Assembly (NCBI GenBank): GCA_949127695.1
Contig: CASBQH010000157.1
Coordinates: 1 to 9,988, forward strand
DNA: 9,988 bases
Reading direction: 5' to 3'
From: Synechococcales cyanobacterium PMM_0073
GTDB taxonomy: Bacteria; Cyanobacteriota; Cyanobacteriia; Elainellales; Elainellaceae
Shown: piece by piece, positions 1 through 6,204 of the stretch
How the letters are laid out: each line of letters begins with the position of its first letter
Numbering within the stretch: the stretch's first letter is position 1
Notes under the pieces: generated by a model
Database searches by the model: none
What the model saw: only the letters and a program-made list of their open reading frames with translations
Told to the model about the DNA's origin: nothing
Translations under genes and position numbers: made by a program

Positions 1-716
1 CTTCGCTCCTGAATCGAGAGCTGCTCAAATAATTGCGCGGCCTGATCTCGGCTGTTCACCGTTTGCGAGCTGAGCTTGGCATGACTCCAGTTTTCCGGCG
101 ACCGCAGTAAAGCCAGCACCGTTTCCTGCAACAGCTGATTTAGCCCAGCTTGGCTTGCCAAATCCGCCTGAGCGCTCAGCTGCGTCAGATTTTCTTGAAT
201 ATGCCGCGCCTCTGCCAGCAAGGCCACCTGAAGCTGCGTCACCGTCACAATATTATTGGCCTGTTCCCCAACTGCGCCGCCGCTGCGCCCGCTCATTTGC
301 CGCATGTAGGACATGGCAATGTGCAGCAGAGCCATGCCGCAGACCAACACTAAGATTAAAAACAACCCGTCGCCGCCTGAGCTGCTGCTGCTGCCGTAGG
401 GATCAGTAGAATAGGACTGCGGCGGAGCAACAATCACAGGCGGGCGGCGATAGGAGCCAGGATAGTTGCGGGGCGCAGCATAGGGATCACGCGGCACTGA
501 GTAGTCATAGGGCGCAGCATAGCCGCCGCCGCTGGGAGCGCTGCGAGCCGGAGCGGGCGGCGGGGCGGATGGCTGATTAAACGAACCGCCTCTGGCGCGT
601 CCACCGCTCTGTGCCCAGCTTGGCGTTAGCAGCATCCAGCTGATGGCTCCAGCCAGCAGTCCAGTCGCAGCTAGAGTCCTATAAGAAGTCTTCCAGCGAT
701 TCTGTCTTGGTTTCAT
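1..716 (-). CDS. DUF1517 family secreted or membrane protein, C-terminus cut by window edge
   Basis: The reading frame is open from the ATG at 716-714 to the left edge (238 codons visible), so the C-terminal part lies outside the window. Residues 1-35 look like a signal peptide: basic start (KPRQNRWK), hydrophobic core at about 15-30, and a possible signal peptidase site after SWA at 33-35. Residues 36-115 are a low-complexity Pro/Ser/Gly/Tyr/Arg linker with two DPYAAP-like repeats and a five-serine run. A membrane segment follows at about 117-138, then a helical region starting VTVTQLQVALLAEARHIQ. This order matches cyanobacterial DUF1517 proteins. From memory, a plant plastid relative (FLAP1) affects proton homeostasis and photoprotection under fluctuating light; that this protein does the same is inference. 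The gene begins about 45 bp after the cellulose synthase stop on the same strand, so co-transcription is likely. No clear Shine-Dalgarno sequence precedes the ATG. Confidence 0.8.
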   Translation of the reverse strand, partial: MKPRQNRWKTSYRTLAATGLLAGAISWMLLTPSWAQSGGRARGGSFNQPSAPPPAPARSAPSGGGYAAPYDYSVPRDPYAAPRNYPGSYRRPPVIVAPPQSYSTDPYGSSSSSGGDGLFLILVLVCGMALLHIAMSYMRQMSGRSGGAVGEQANNIVTVTQLQVALLAEARHIQENLTQLSAQADLASQAGLNQLLQETVLALLRSPENWSHAKLSSQTVNSRDQAAQLFEQLSIQER

Positions 717-761
717 GGTGCTTGCCCCAACTGCCCCCAGCACCGAACCTAGCACAACCGG

Positions 762-3059
762 CTAAACTTGCGAAACCGAAATGGCACTCACCTCAGCATT
801 TCGATCAAACAAAATGCGCGGACGCAGCAAGATCCGAAACAGCAGCAGCAGCGACTGCATCTCTCCCGGCGTGCAGCGGTTTTTCCACTGCCCCGGACGG
901 CAGAACAAAATCTCGATCAGCTGCCGCTGCTGACTCAAATTCAGCGGGTCAAACATTACCCGCACCGTGGGAAAATCAGCCGAGCTGCCGATTTTGGTAA
1001 TTGTGCCCTGCAAAAACAGCTGATGCTCCAAAATTTCGAGCTGGACATGCAGCGGTGCTTCCGCCAAATCTGCTGCGGCCAGATTCAGGCCAGCGGCCTG
1101 CGTCAGGGCAATTTCTGCGCCCACTTCTGACAGGGCAGTGGTGACACCCCAAGCGGGGCGGACAGCATCCGCTGATTCGATCTTGAGTTCGACCGTGCGG
1201 CGTAGAGCAAACCATTCATAGAGGCTAGGACGCGGCACATCTAGCAAAATCAGCAGCGAGATGCCGACCATAATCAGGTTGTAGCCACTCCAGATCCAGC
1301 CGATATCCACACCCTTGGCCTGAACCGCCAGCTCTGGCGGCACGGTGGACATCCAGGCTCCTTTGATCATGCAGTTGCCCAGATTTACCCAGAGGCTAAT
1401 CGCCGTGACGCCAAACAGCAAAATTAGCGGCCAAGCCAGATGCCAGTTAAACAAAAACCGATCGCTAGCTGTGCCTTTGGGCGTCACCTTAAACCCCTTC
1501 GAGAACGGGTTGAGCATCACCTGAATTACGGTGGCGGCCAGCGGAAAGCAGAGCACCAGCGAATAGATATCGGACAGCAGGGCAGAGCGGGAGCGCCGAT
1601 TCAGCCAGGAGAAGACGGTCAGCTGTACTAGATAAAACGGCAGAAAGAAATAGAGCAGCTCGGCAGGGGTAGCGCGCAGCGGAATCACGCCCAGAAACGA
1701 GTAGGCCAGCGGCATTAGCAAAAAGCCCACCCGCGAAATGCTGGTGAACCAATGCAGCAGCCCTTCAAAATGCGCCAGCCGCTGCAATGGGTTGAGGCCA
1801 CGAATGGTGAGCGGATTGGATTTGATAAAGAACGCTTGTAATGTGCCTCTCGCCCAGCGCAAGCGCTGCACCGCATGAGCCGCAATATTTTCAGCCGCCA
1901 GTCCTGCGCTCAGCTTTTCGTCCAGGTAAACCAGCCGATAGCCCTGCGCCGAGAGCCGAATCCCGGTGAAATAATCTTCGCTGAGCGAATCAGTGACAAA
2001 GCCGCCCATTGCCTCCAGGGCAGTCCGCCGCGCCACAAACGAAGTCCCAGAGCAGATCACGCTGCCTGCGCCATCCCGGATCGGCTGAATCTGCCGATAA
2101 AACACCTCTTCTTCCGGCGTCAGCACATTTTCTAGCCCCAGATTGCGGGCAATGGGGTCAGAGTTGTAAAAGCTCTGCGGCGTCTGCACCAGCGCCACCT
2201 GAGCATCTTGAAAGAAGCCGACCGTGCGAGTTAAGAAATTGGCTGTCGGCACAAAGTCAGCGTCAAACACCACAATCAGATCGCCCTGAGTTTGCTGGAG
2301 CGCATGATTCAGGTTGCCTGCTTTGGCAAAGCGGTTGTCAGGGCGAGTCAGATACTGACAGCCCAATTCCTCAGCCAAAGCTTGGATTTCGGGACGGCGC
2401 GTGTCATCTAGCAACACCACTTGCTTATGCGGGTAGTCAACTGCCTGACAGCCAATGATCGTGCGCCGCAGAATAAATTCAGGCTCGTTGTAGGTGGGAA
2501 TGAGCAGATTGACGCTGGGCTGATAGCGGCCTTCTGCCACATCCATCGCCAGCCAGTCCGCCTCGCGCCGACGATCGCGGACGCCCAGCATTAAGCAAAG
2601 CTGAATGGTGCTGCTCACCAGCATCAGCAGCTCTAGCAGAAACAGGCCAATGCTGAACACGCCGTTGAGCGGCGTGCTCACATTCAGGGTTGAAAGCGAG
2701 CGCCAGAGCAAATAGCGCAGCGTCAGCGCTAGCAAAATGCCAATCACCACAAACCGCGACCAGGGTCGAGGCTGCGGCGAGATCCGCATAATTAATAGCA
2801 CTGCCAGAAACAGCACCACCGTGGGAAACAGCAGATAAGCGCCTGTCACCATTGGCACTTCTAGCCAGAGCGGCGGCTGATTTTGCAGGCCGTTGAGCTG
2901 AGCAAAAATGCGGCTAATCGTGCCTTGGCCAGCAAACCAAGCTGCGACCACTCCGCCTGAGAGCAGCACAACGCTCAGTAAAACCAGCGTGGCAATCTGC
3001 GGTCGCAGCCAAGGCTCTGGCCGATTTGACTTCAGGTTTTGGTCAACTGACGTAGTCAT
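762..3059 (-). CDS. bcsA: BcsA-like cellulose synthase catalytic subunit (GT2 with C-terminal PilZ-like domain)
   Basis: This 765-residue inner-membrane enzyme should polymerise glucose from UDP-glucose into a beta-1,4-glucan and pass it through its own membrane channel. Membrane segments are seen at about 22-44, 68-92, 103-118 and 133-157, then the cytosolic GT2 domain. Its landmarks are TYNEP (189-193), DDTRR (218-222), DAD (266-268, metal and nucleotide), CSGTSFVARR (336-345), SED (360-362, catalytic base; usually TED) and QRLRW (398-402, acceptor site). The gating-loop motif FKVTPKG (523-529) fits FxVTxKG and argues for a true BcsA rather than a generic GT2. More membrane segments follow to about 607. 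Residues 610-735 resemble a PilZ domain, but the c-di-GMP motifs are degenerate: no RxxxR near R620/R621, and ALSEVG (642-647) in place of D/NxSxxG. No bcsB, bcsC or cellulase gene is in view. Start ATG at 3059 is supported by an AAGGA about 10 nt upstream. A beta-glucan other than cellulose cannot be excluded. Confidence 0.88.
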   Translation of the reverse strand: MTTSVDQNLKSNRPEPWLRPQIATLVLLSVVLLSGGVVAAWFAGQGTISRIFAQLNGLQNQPPLWLEVPMVTGAYLLFPTVVLFLAVLLIMRISPQPRPWSRFVVIGILLALTLRYLLWRSLSTLNVSTPLNGVFSIGLFLLELLMLVSSTIQLCLMLGVRDRRREADWLAMDVAEGRYQPSVNLLIPTYNEPEFILRRTIIGCQAVDYPHKQVVLLDDTRRPEIQALAEELGCQYLTRPDNRFAKAGNLNHALQQTQGDLIVVFDADFVPTANFLTRTVGFFQDAQVALVQTPQSFYNSDPIARNLGLENVLTPEEEVFYRQIQPIRDGAGSVICSGTSFVARRTALEAMGGFVTDSLSEDYFTGIRLSAQGYRLVYLDEKLSAGLAAENIAAHAVQRLRWARGTLQAFFIKSNPLTIRGLNPLQRLAHFEGLLHWFTSISRVGFLLMPLAYSFLGVIPLRATPAELLYFFLPFYLVQLTVFSWLNRRSRSALLSDIYSLVLCFPLAATVIQVMLNPFSKGFKVTPKGTASDRFLFNWHLAWPLILLFGVTAISLWVNLGNCMIKGAWMSTVPPELAVQAKGVDIGWIWSGYNLIMVGISLLILLDVPRPSLYEWFALRRTVELKIESADAVRPAWGVTTALSEVGAEIALTQAAGLNLAAADLAEAPLHVQLEILEHQLFLQGTITKIGSSADFPTVRVMFDPLNLSQQRQLIEILFCRPGQWKNRCTPGEMQSLLLLFRILLRPRILFDRNAEVSAISVSQV

Positions 3060-3069
3060 GTCCGAAAAG

Positions 3070-3074
3070 TCCTT
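3070..3074 (-). promoter_or_regulatory. Ribosome binding site of the cellulose synthase gene
   Basis: On the minus strand AAGGA lies 10 nt before the ATG at 3059. It supports that ATG as the start, which also gives the short basic N-terminus expected before the first membrane segment. Confidence 0.5.
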
Positions 3075-3376
3075 GAATACGGCCTAGATACGGCTTAAAA
3101 CCTGATTTGGATGAAATCGGCACATCCCAACATTTCACCTAGCATTCCAGAATATGCCCAAACTGCCGGAATTTTGGAGCATGGGATACAGACTAGAGAT
3201 GCAGACGCAAAATGCTGAGAAAAGTGCGCTGAATTGGTAAAATTGATCGGGATGAATCGGCAAATGTACTTATTGATACTAAATGCTAGTTGAGGTTTGG
3301 CGCTGAGCAAATCCGCACCCAGAATATATCCTTGCCTAATCCTCGCCTAAGCAGCCCTCTGCCGTCCATCACCAAT

Positions 3377-3405
3377 TTGGGTTAATCTGAAACTATTCTT
3401 ATAGT
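3377..3405 (+). promoter_or_regulatory. Candidate sigma-70 promoter of the TPR gene
   Basis: TTGGGT (3377-3382) and TATAGT (3400-3405) are separated by exactly 17 bp. The -10 matches the consensus at five of six positions, the -35 at three. Transcription would start near 3412, leaving a leader of only about 15 nt before the ATG at 3427, which agrees with the lack of a Shine-Dalgarno sequence there. Confidence 0.5.
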
Positions 3406-3426
3406 TAGCGCCGAGCCGCCAAGCCT

Positions 3427-5310
3427 ATGCCGCCGCAGCCAGAGCAGCCTGGAACCTTTGTCGAGCGCTATTTCCAGCTGATTGACCAAATTGTTACAAT
3501 TACGCTCAAAGGCCAGCTGCGCTCTAAAGAGCAGATCTATCAAATGCTGGCAGAGGGCACAGAGGCCGGAACCGGCGAAATTTTTGAGCGCTGCCTCAGC
3601 GAACGGCTGAGTGAGACTGCCACAAGAGTTGAGCAGACCGCTGACGAAGCCAAACAGGCCAGAGCTAGCCGCAGCCTGAGGGCGATGCAGGCGATTAGCG
3701 GCGAGTGGGAGCGCTACCAGAAGACCCAGCAAACCGCTGGCGTAATTGCCCAAGCCACAGCGGCGATTCTGCAAGCTCCAGTCGGAGAGCGATTTGAGGT
3801 CTGGCTGGGCTACTTTGATCCGAACCAGGCGAATCGGCTGACGCTGGAAGGCTTAAAGCAGCTGGCCAAAGCCCTAGAGCAAGCCTCACAGACGATAGAT
3901 CAGCCAGAAATTCGGCAGCTCAGCAGCGGCATCCAGGCTGGCATTGACGCCTACCAGCGGCTAGAGGGGGTTTTAATCGAATGGATCTATCAGGCTCCAA
4001 GTTCGATTGGCTTTGAGGGCGAGACGAGCTGGGGCCCCTGGAAACTCTGGTCAGAGCAGGTGAATCACAGCGTTCCCAAGCAGCTCTTTCAGACGATTGG
4101 CAGCAATCAGTCGATTGCCGAATGGGTGCGGCGGCAGTCGCTGGATCTGCAAAGTTGGGTCGAGCTAGTGGTGCTGCTGCAATCCTTGCGGCAAGCCTTA
4201 ACGACCTGGTTTGAGCAGCAGCCCTATGACTCAAAATGGGGGCTGAAGCAGACGGTCTCGACTTACCTCACCTTTGCGGCGATCTGGTGCGAGATTTTTA
4301 GCGGCCTAAATGATGCTGCCGACCTCAGCCGCACCGATCGAACTCAGCTGGCTCAAGGCTGCTTCCAGGTATTAATGCAGGTTCTCCGCAGCTTTTCTCA
4401 GCAGCCTTATTTCCCAATGTATGGCGGTATCTTTGCGCTATTCTCTGGGGACTATCTGAAGAATGCGATTAGCTATTTAGATGAGCCGCTGAAGCAGGTG
4501 GAAGGGACGCAGGAAAAAGCCCGGATCTTAACGCTGCTGGGCTATTCGCAGCGCGCCGTAGGGCGGTATGACCGTGCGATTGACTTTCATCAGCAGGCGC
4601 TAGAAATTGCCCGAACTGCTGCCGACCAGCCCTGCGAAATCGCCAATCTGAATCACCTCAGCCGCATCTATCTGGCGCAGAAAAACTACGACGAGGCCGT
4701 TAGCTACAGCCAGCGGGCGCTGATTTTGGCGCGGCAGGGCGGCGACCGACTGGGCGAAGCCAATGCGCTAACTAATTTAGGTTATAGCGAAGTGCTGTCG
4801 GCGCAGGCGCTAGAGCGGATGGAGCCTGAAGACTACGAGCTAGCCATTAATTACTTGCAGCAAGGGCTAGCGCTGGCCGAAAAACAGGGCGATCGGCAGA
4901 GTCAGTCGCTTTGCTACAGCAGTTTGGGGCTGGCTTATGTGGTGTTGGCGCAGCCGCAGCAGGCGATTCCCTATCTCGAAAAAGGCGTCAAGGCGGCAAT
5001 GGCTTCCGGCGATCTCTATTTGCAGGGGCTAAATCTGGCCTACTTGGCCGAAGCCCGCCACAGCCAGTCTGAGCAGCAGCCCGCCTGTTTAGCCGCCTAC
5101 TTGGGCATGTATCTGCTAGAGCAGATTGGCGCAGTTGAATGGCGACAGCCCGCCGGACTCTTAATTGTTTTGCAAGGGCAATTGGGCGAGCTGGGCTTTG
5201 AGCAGCTGCGCCGCCAGCTGAGAGCAGAAATTGGCGCAGTGATTGGCTTAGATGGCTACGATCATCTGCCGCAGCTGTTGGCCAACTATCGTCAAACGCT
5301 GGAAGATTAG
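3427..5310 (+). CDS. Tetratricopeptide-repeat protein with a large unassigned N-terminal region
   Basis: The 627-residue product has no signal peptide and no clear membrane segment, so it is probably cytosolic. Residues about 360-530 carry TPR units: 363-396 (RILTLLGYSQRAVGRYDRAI), 403-436 (ANLNHLSRIYLAQKNYDEAV), 443-487 (NALTNLGYSEVL, with an insertion LERMEPED between its helices) and 492-527 (CYSSLGLAYVVLAQPQQAI). TPR arrays bind partner proteins, so a scaffold or adaptor role is likely, but the partner is unknown. The first 350 residues are mostly helical and Gln/Glu-rich, with a possible coiled coil at 60-100 and a Trp-rich patch (W202, W205, W208); I do not recognise a family there. The C-terminal 100 residues are also helical. 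The ATG at 3427 is the first in frame after the candidate promoter, and no Shine-Dalgarno sequence is present. The gene stands alone on its strand, divergent from the cellulose synthase; a functional link to it is not shown. Confidence 0.82.
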   Translation: MPPQPEQPGTFVERYFQLIDQIVTITLKGQLRSKEQIYQMLAEGTEAGTGEIFERCLSERLSETATRVEQTADEAKQARASRSLRAMQAISGEWERYQKTQQTAGVIAQATAAILQAPVGERFEVWLGYFDPNQANRLTLEGLKQLAKALEQASQTIDQPEIRQLSSGIQAGIDAYQRLEGVLIEWIYQAPSSIGFEGETSWGPWKLWSEQVNHSVPKQLFQTIGSNQSIAEWVRRQSLDLQSWVELVVLLQSLRQALTTWFEQQPYDSKWGLKQTVSTYLTFAAIWCEIFSGLNDAADLSRTDRTQLAQGCFQVLMQVLRSFSQQPYFPMYGGIFALFSGDYLKNAISYLDEPLKQVEGTQEKARILTLLGYSQRAVGRYDRAIDFHQQALEIARTAADQPCEIANLNHLSRIYLAQKNYDEAVSYSQRALILARQGGDRLGEANALTNLGYSEVLSAQALERMEPEDYELAINYLQQGLALAEKQGDRQSQSLCYSSLGLAYVVLAQPQQAIPYLEKGVKAAMASGDLYLQGLNLAYLAEARHSQSEQQPACLAAYLGMYLLEQIGAVEWRQPAGLLIVLQGQLGELGFEQLRRQLRAEIGAVIGLDGYDHLPQLLANYRQTLED

Positions 5311-5313
5311 GCT

Positions 5314-5354
5314 CAGAACCCAAGAATCAGCCCGAAGATGCGGGTTTGGGTCTG
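5314..5354 (+). terminator. Imperfect hairpin just after the TPR gene, possible 3' end
   Basis: The arm 5314-5323 (CAGAACCCAA) pairs with 5346-5354 (TTGGGTCTG), nine pairs with one bulged A. Inside it CCCG (5331-5334) pairs with CGGG (5341-5344) around a six-base loop. It begins four bases after the TAG stop. There is no T-run behind it, so it may be a weak terminator or a structure that protects the 3' end of the message. Confidence 0.45.
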
Positions 5355-5365
5355 GACAGCAAGTG

Positions 5366-5378
5366 TTACATATTGTAA
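5366..5378. promoter_or_regulatory. Palindrome TTACA-TAT-TGTAA, possible operator
   Basis: Five-base arms are perfectly inverted around a three-base centre. The element overlaps the place where the -35 of the candidate promoter at 5373-5403 would lie, the usual position for a repressor or activator site. It does not fit the NtcA pattern GTA-N8-TAC. The binding protein is unknown. Confidence 0.35.
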
Positions 5379-5403
5379 TCTGAAGTATTAATCTTTTTAG
5401 AAT
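5373..5403 (+). promoter_or_regulatory. Candidate promoter of the 5410-5602 RNA element
   Basis: TAGAAT at 5398-5403 matches the -10 consensus at five of six positions. The best -35 is TTGTAA at 5373-5378, but the spacer is 19 bp, longer than ideal. Transcription would start near 5410. Confidence 0.35.
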
Positions 5404-5409
5404 TCTATG

Positions 5410-5602
5410 TTCTCGTGGCGACAGCGATGCTTAGCGGCTCTGGATCAGCTTTTTTTAAGGCTGGTTGGAGCAGACTGCCTGATCGCGCCGAGCAGCTTTG
5501 ATCACAGACTGCTGACGCCCAGCAGGGTCAGGTGCATCACGACCGGGAGGCTTCCCGTTTGCTTTTCCCCGCTCTGCTTCAGCCAGAGACGGGGTTTTTT
5601 TT
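5410..5602 (+). ncRNA. Candidate structured small RNA or attenuating leader upstream of the HNH gene
   Basis: Between a promoter-like -10 and a strong intrinsic terminator lie about 190 nt that can fold into several helices. These are 5443-5449 with 5460-5466 (T-rich loop), 5477-5484 with 5526-5533 (eight pairs, two wobbles) enclosing 5485-5487 with 5516-5518 and 5491-5495 with 5509-5513, 5544-5548 with 5553-5557 (tetraloop GGCT), and the terminator. A 65-codon frame from 5407 has no ribosome binding site or protein-like features. It could be a free-standing small RNA, or a leader that controls read-through into the HNH gene. I compared it from memory with SRP RNA, 6S RNA, Yfr1 and Yfr2 and with cobalamin and glutamine riboswitches and saw no match. 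The helices were found by eye. Confidence 0.4.
5567..5602 (+). terminator. Strong intrinsic terminator 50 bp before the HNH start codon
   Basis: The arm 5567-5576 (CCCCGCTCTG) pairs with 5584-5594 (CAGAGACGGGG), ten pairs with a single bulged A, around a seven-base loop. Eight T residues follow at 5595-5602. No T-run is present on the other strand, so it acts on plus-strand transcripts, which means either the RNA element just upstream or read-through from the TPR gene. Confidence 0.85.
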
Positions 5603-5639
5603 AAGGCAAAATTCCCACAGCTTTCGCTCCCTTTCACCC

Positions 5640-5644
5640 AGGAG
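5640..5644 (+). promoter_or_regulatory. Ribosome binding site that fixes the HNH start
   Basis: AGGAG lies seven bases before the ATG at 5652. It decides against the longer in-frame start at 5532, which would add 40 residues encoded across the terminator. Confidence 0.75.
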
Positions 5645-5651
5645 TCCGCCC

Positions 5652-6182
5652 ATGCAAGCTCAACAGCCTCGCCAACCTTCAGTTCTGCAAAACTCGGTGG
5701 TTGTGTTCTCGCGCAACTACCTGCCGCTGGCTCGAATTAACATCAAGCGCGCCATTGTTTTGCTCATTACTGGACAGGCTGAATCGCTAGAGTTTGGCAA
5801 CCCGCAGATTTGGCAGGTGCGCTCGCCCTCGGTGGTGCTAGAAGTGCCCGAACATATTCGCCTGACGGTGAACAACCCAGAGCGCCTGTGGAAAGTGCCG
5901 CCGGTGAATCGGCGCGAGGTGCTGCGGCGCGACAACCACAGCTGCCAATACTGCGGCAGCCCCAAAAACCTAACGATCGATCACGTCATTCCGCGCTCCA
6001 AAGGCGGCCAGCACAGCTGGGATAATGTGGTGGCCGCCTGCGACCGCTGCAACTCACTCAAGGGCGACCGACTGCCGCATGAGGCCAACATGCTGCCGCG
6101 CAGCAAGCCCAAAGCGCCTGCCCACCCGGCGGTAGCCTTTGCCGAGCAGTTTTGGAAGGCGCAGCAGGAAGACGAGGCATAA
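5652..6182 (+). CDS. HNH endonuclease family protein
   Basis: The 176-residue product has an N-terminal segment of about 90 residues (SVVVFSRNYLPLARINIKRA) typical of cyanobacterial HNH proteins, then a compact HNH domain. The zinc ligands are C98/C101 and C130/C133. The metal-site motif is D110-H111 in TIDHVIPRSKGG, followed by N125 and N134 (CDRCNSLKGD), so the third position of the motif is Asn rather than His, a common variant. Key residues are all present, so the nuclease fold should be intact. Small stand-alone HNH proteins of this type are widespread in cyanobacteria, sometimes in several copies; their substrate is not established, and DNA repair or mobile-element origins have both been considered. 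No integrase, intron or inverted repeat surrounds it here, so it looks like a resident gene. The start is set by AGGAG at 5640-5644. The intrinsic terminator 50 bp upstream suggests either attenuation or a promoter close to the gene. It converges on the MFS gene with only 22 bp between stop codons. Confidence 0.88.
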   Translation: MQAQQPRQPSVLQNSVVVFSRNYLPLARINIKRAIVLLITGQAESLEFGNPQIWQVRSPSVVLEVPEHIRLTVNNPERLWKVPPVNRREVLRRDNHSCQYCGSPKNLTIDHVIPRSKGGQHSWDNVVAACDRCNSLKGDRLPHEANMLPRSKPKAPAHPAVAFAEQFWKAQQEDEA

Positions 6183-6204
6183 GCTCAGGCTGGCAGCTGT
6201 GCAT

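Larger units (their letters stand above)
3060..3426. other. Divergent intergenic region between cellulose synthase and TPR genes
   Basis: This 367-bp stretch is AT-richer than the flanking genes. A 71-codon frame on the minus strand (3095-3310) has no ribosome binding site and no recognisable domain, and I do not call it a gene. For the TPR gene a promoter candidate is listed separately. For the cellulose synthase I found no convincing -35/-10 pair. The only other structure is a direct repeat, ATACGGC at 3077-3083 and 3088-3094 (11-bp spacing), in the presumed cellulose synthase leader just before its ribosome binding site. Confidence 0.6.

Noticed and set aside
976..1215. Minus-strand frames overlapping the cellulose synthase (also 1489-1752) and long plus-strand frames such as 2009-2458
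   Set aside because: They are shadows of the synthase gene, which has every GT2 motif in one uninterrupted frame.
3095..3310. 71-codon minus-strand frame in the divergent intergenic region
   Set aside because: No ribosome binding site, no recognisable domain, AT-rich intergenic composition, and it would fill the leader and promoter region of the cellulose synthase.
3382..4234. Minus-strand frames overlapping the TPR gene
   Set aside because: They have low-complexity Arg/Ala/Ser-rich translations typical of out-of-frame reading of a GC-rich gene.
5521..5560. Resemblance to the SRP RNA core (GGTCAGG, then CCGGGAGG)
   Set aside because: The GGAA tetraloop and the AGCAGCC strand of the SRP core are missing, and the spacing is wrong.
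5407..5604. 65-codon plus-strand frame inside the RNA element
   Set aside because: Its start has no Shine-Dalgarno sequence, its end runs through the terminator stem and T-run, and the peptide looks random.
5532..5651. N-terminal extension of the HNH protein from an upstream ATG
   Set aside because: The extension is encoded across the intrinsic terminator, while the internal ATG at 5652 has an ideal AGGAG and gives the usual family N-terminus.
5652..6182. HNH gene as part of a homing element, group II intron or phage
   Set aside because: There is no reverse transcriptase, integrase, phage gene or terminal repeat nearby.
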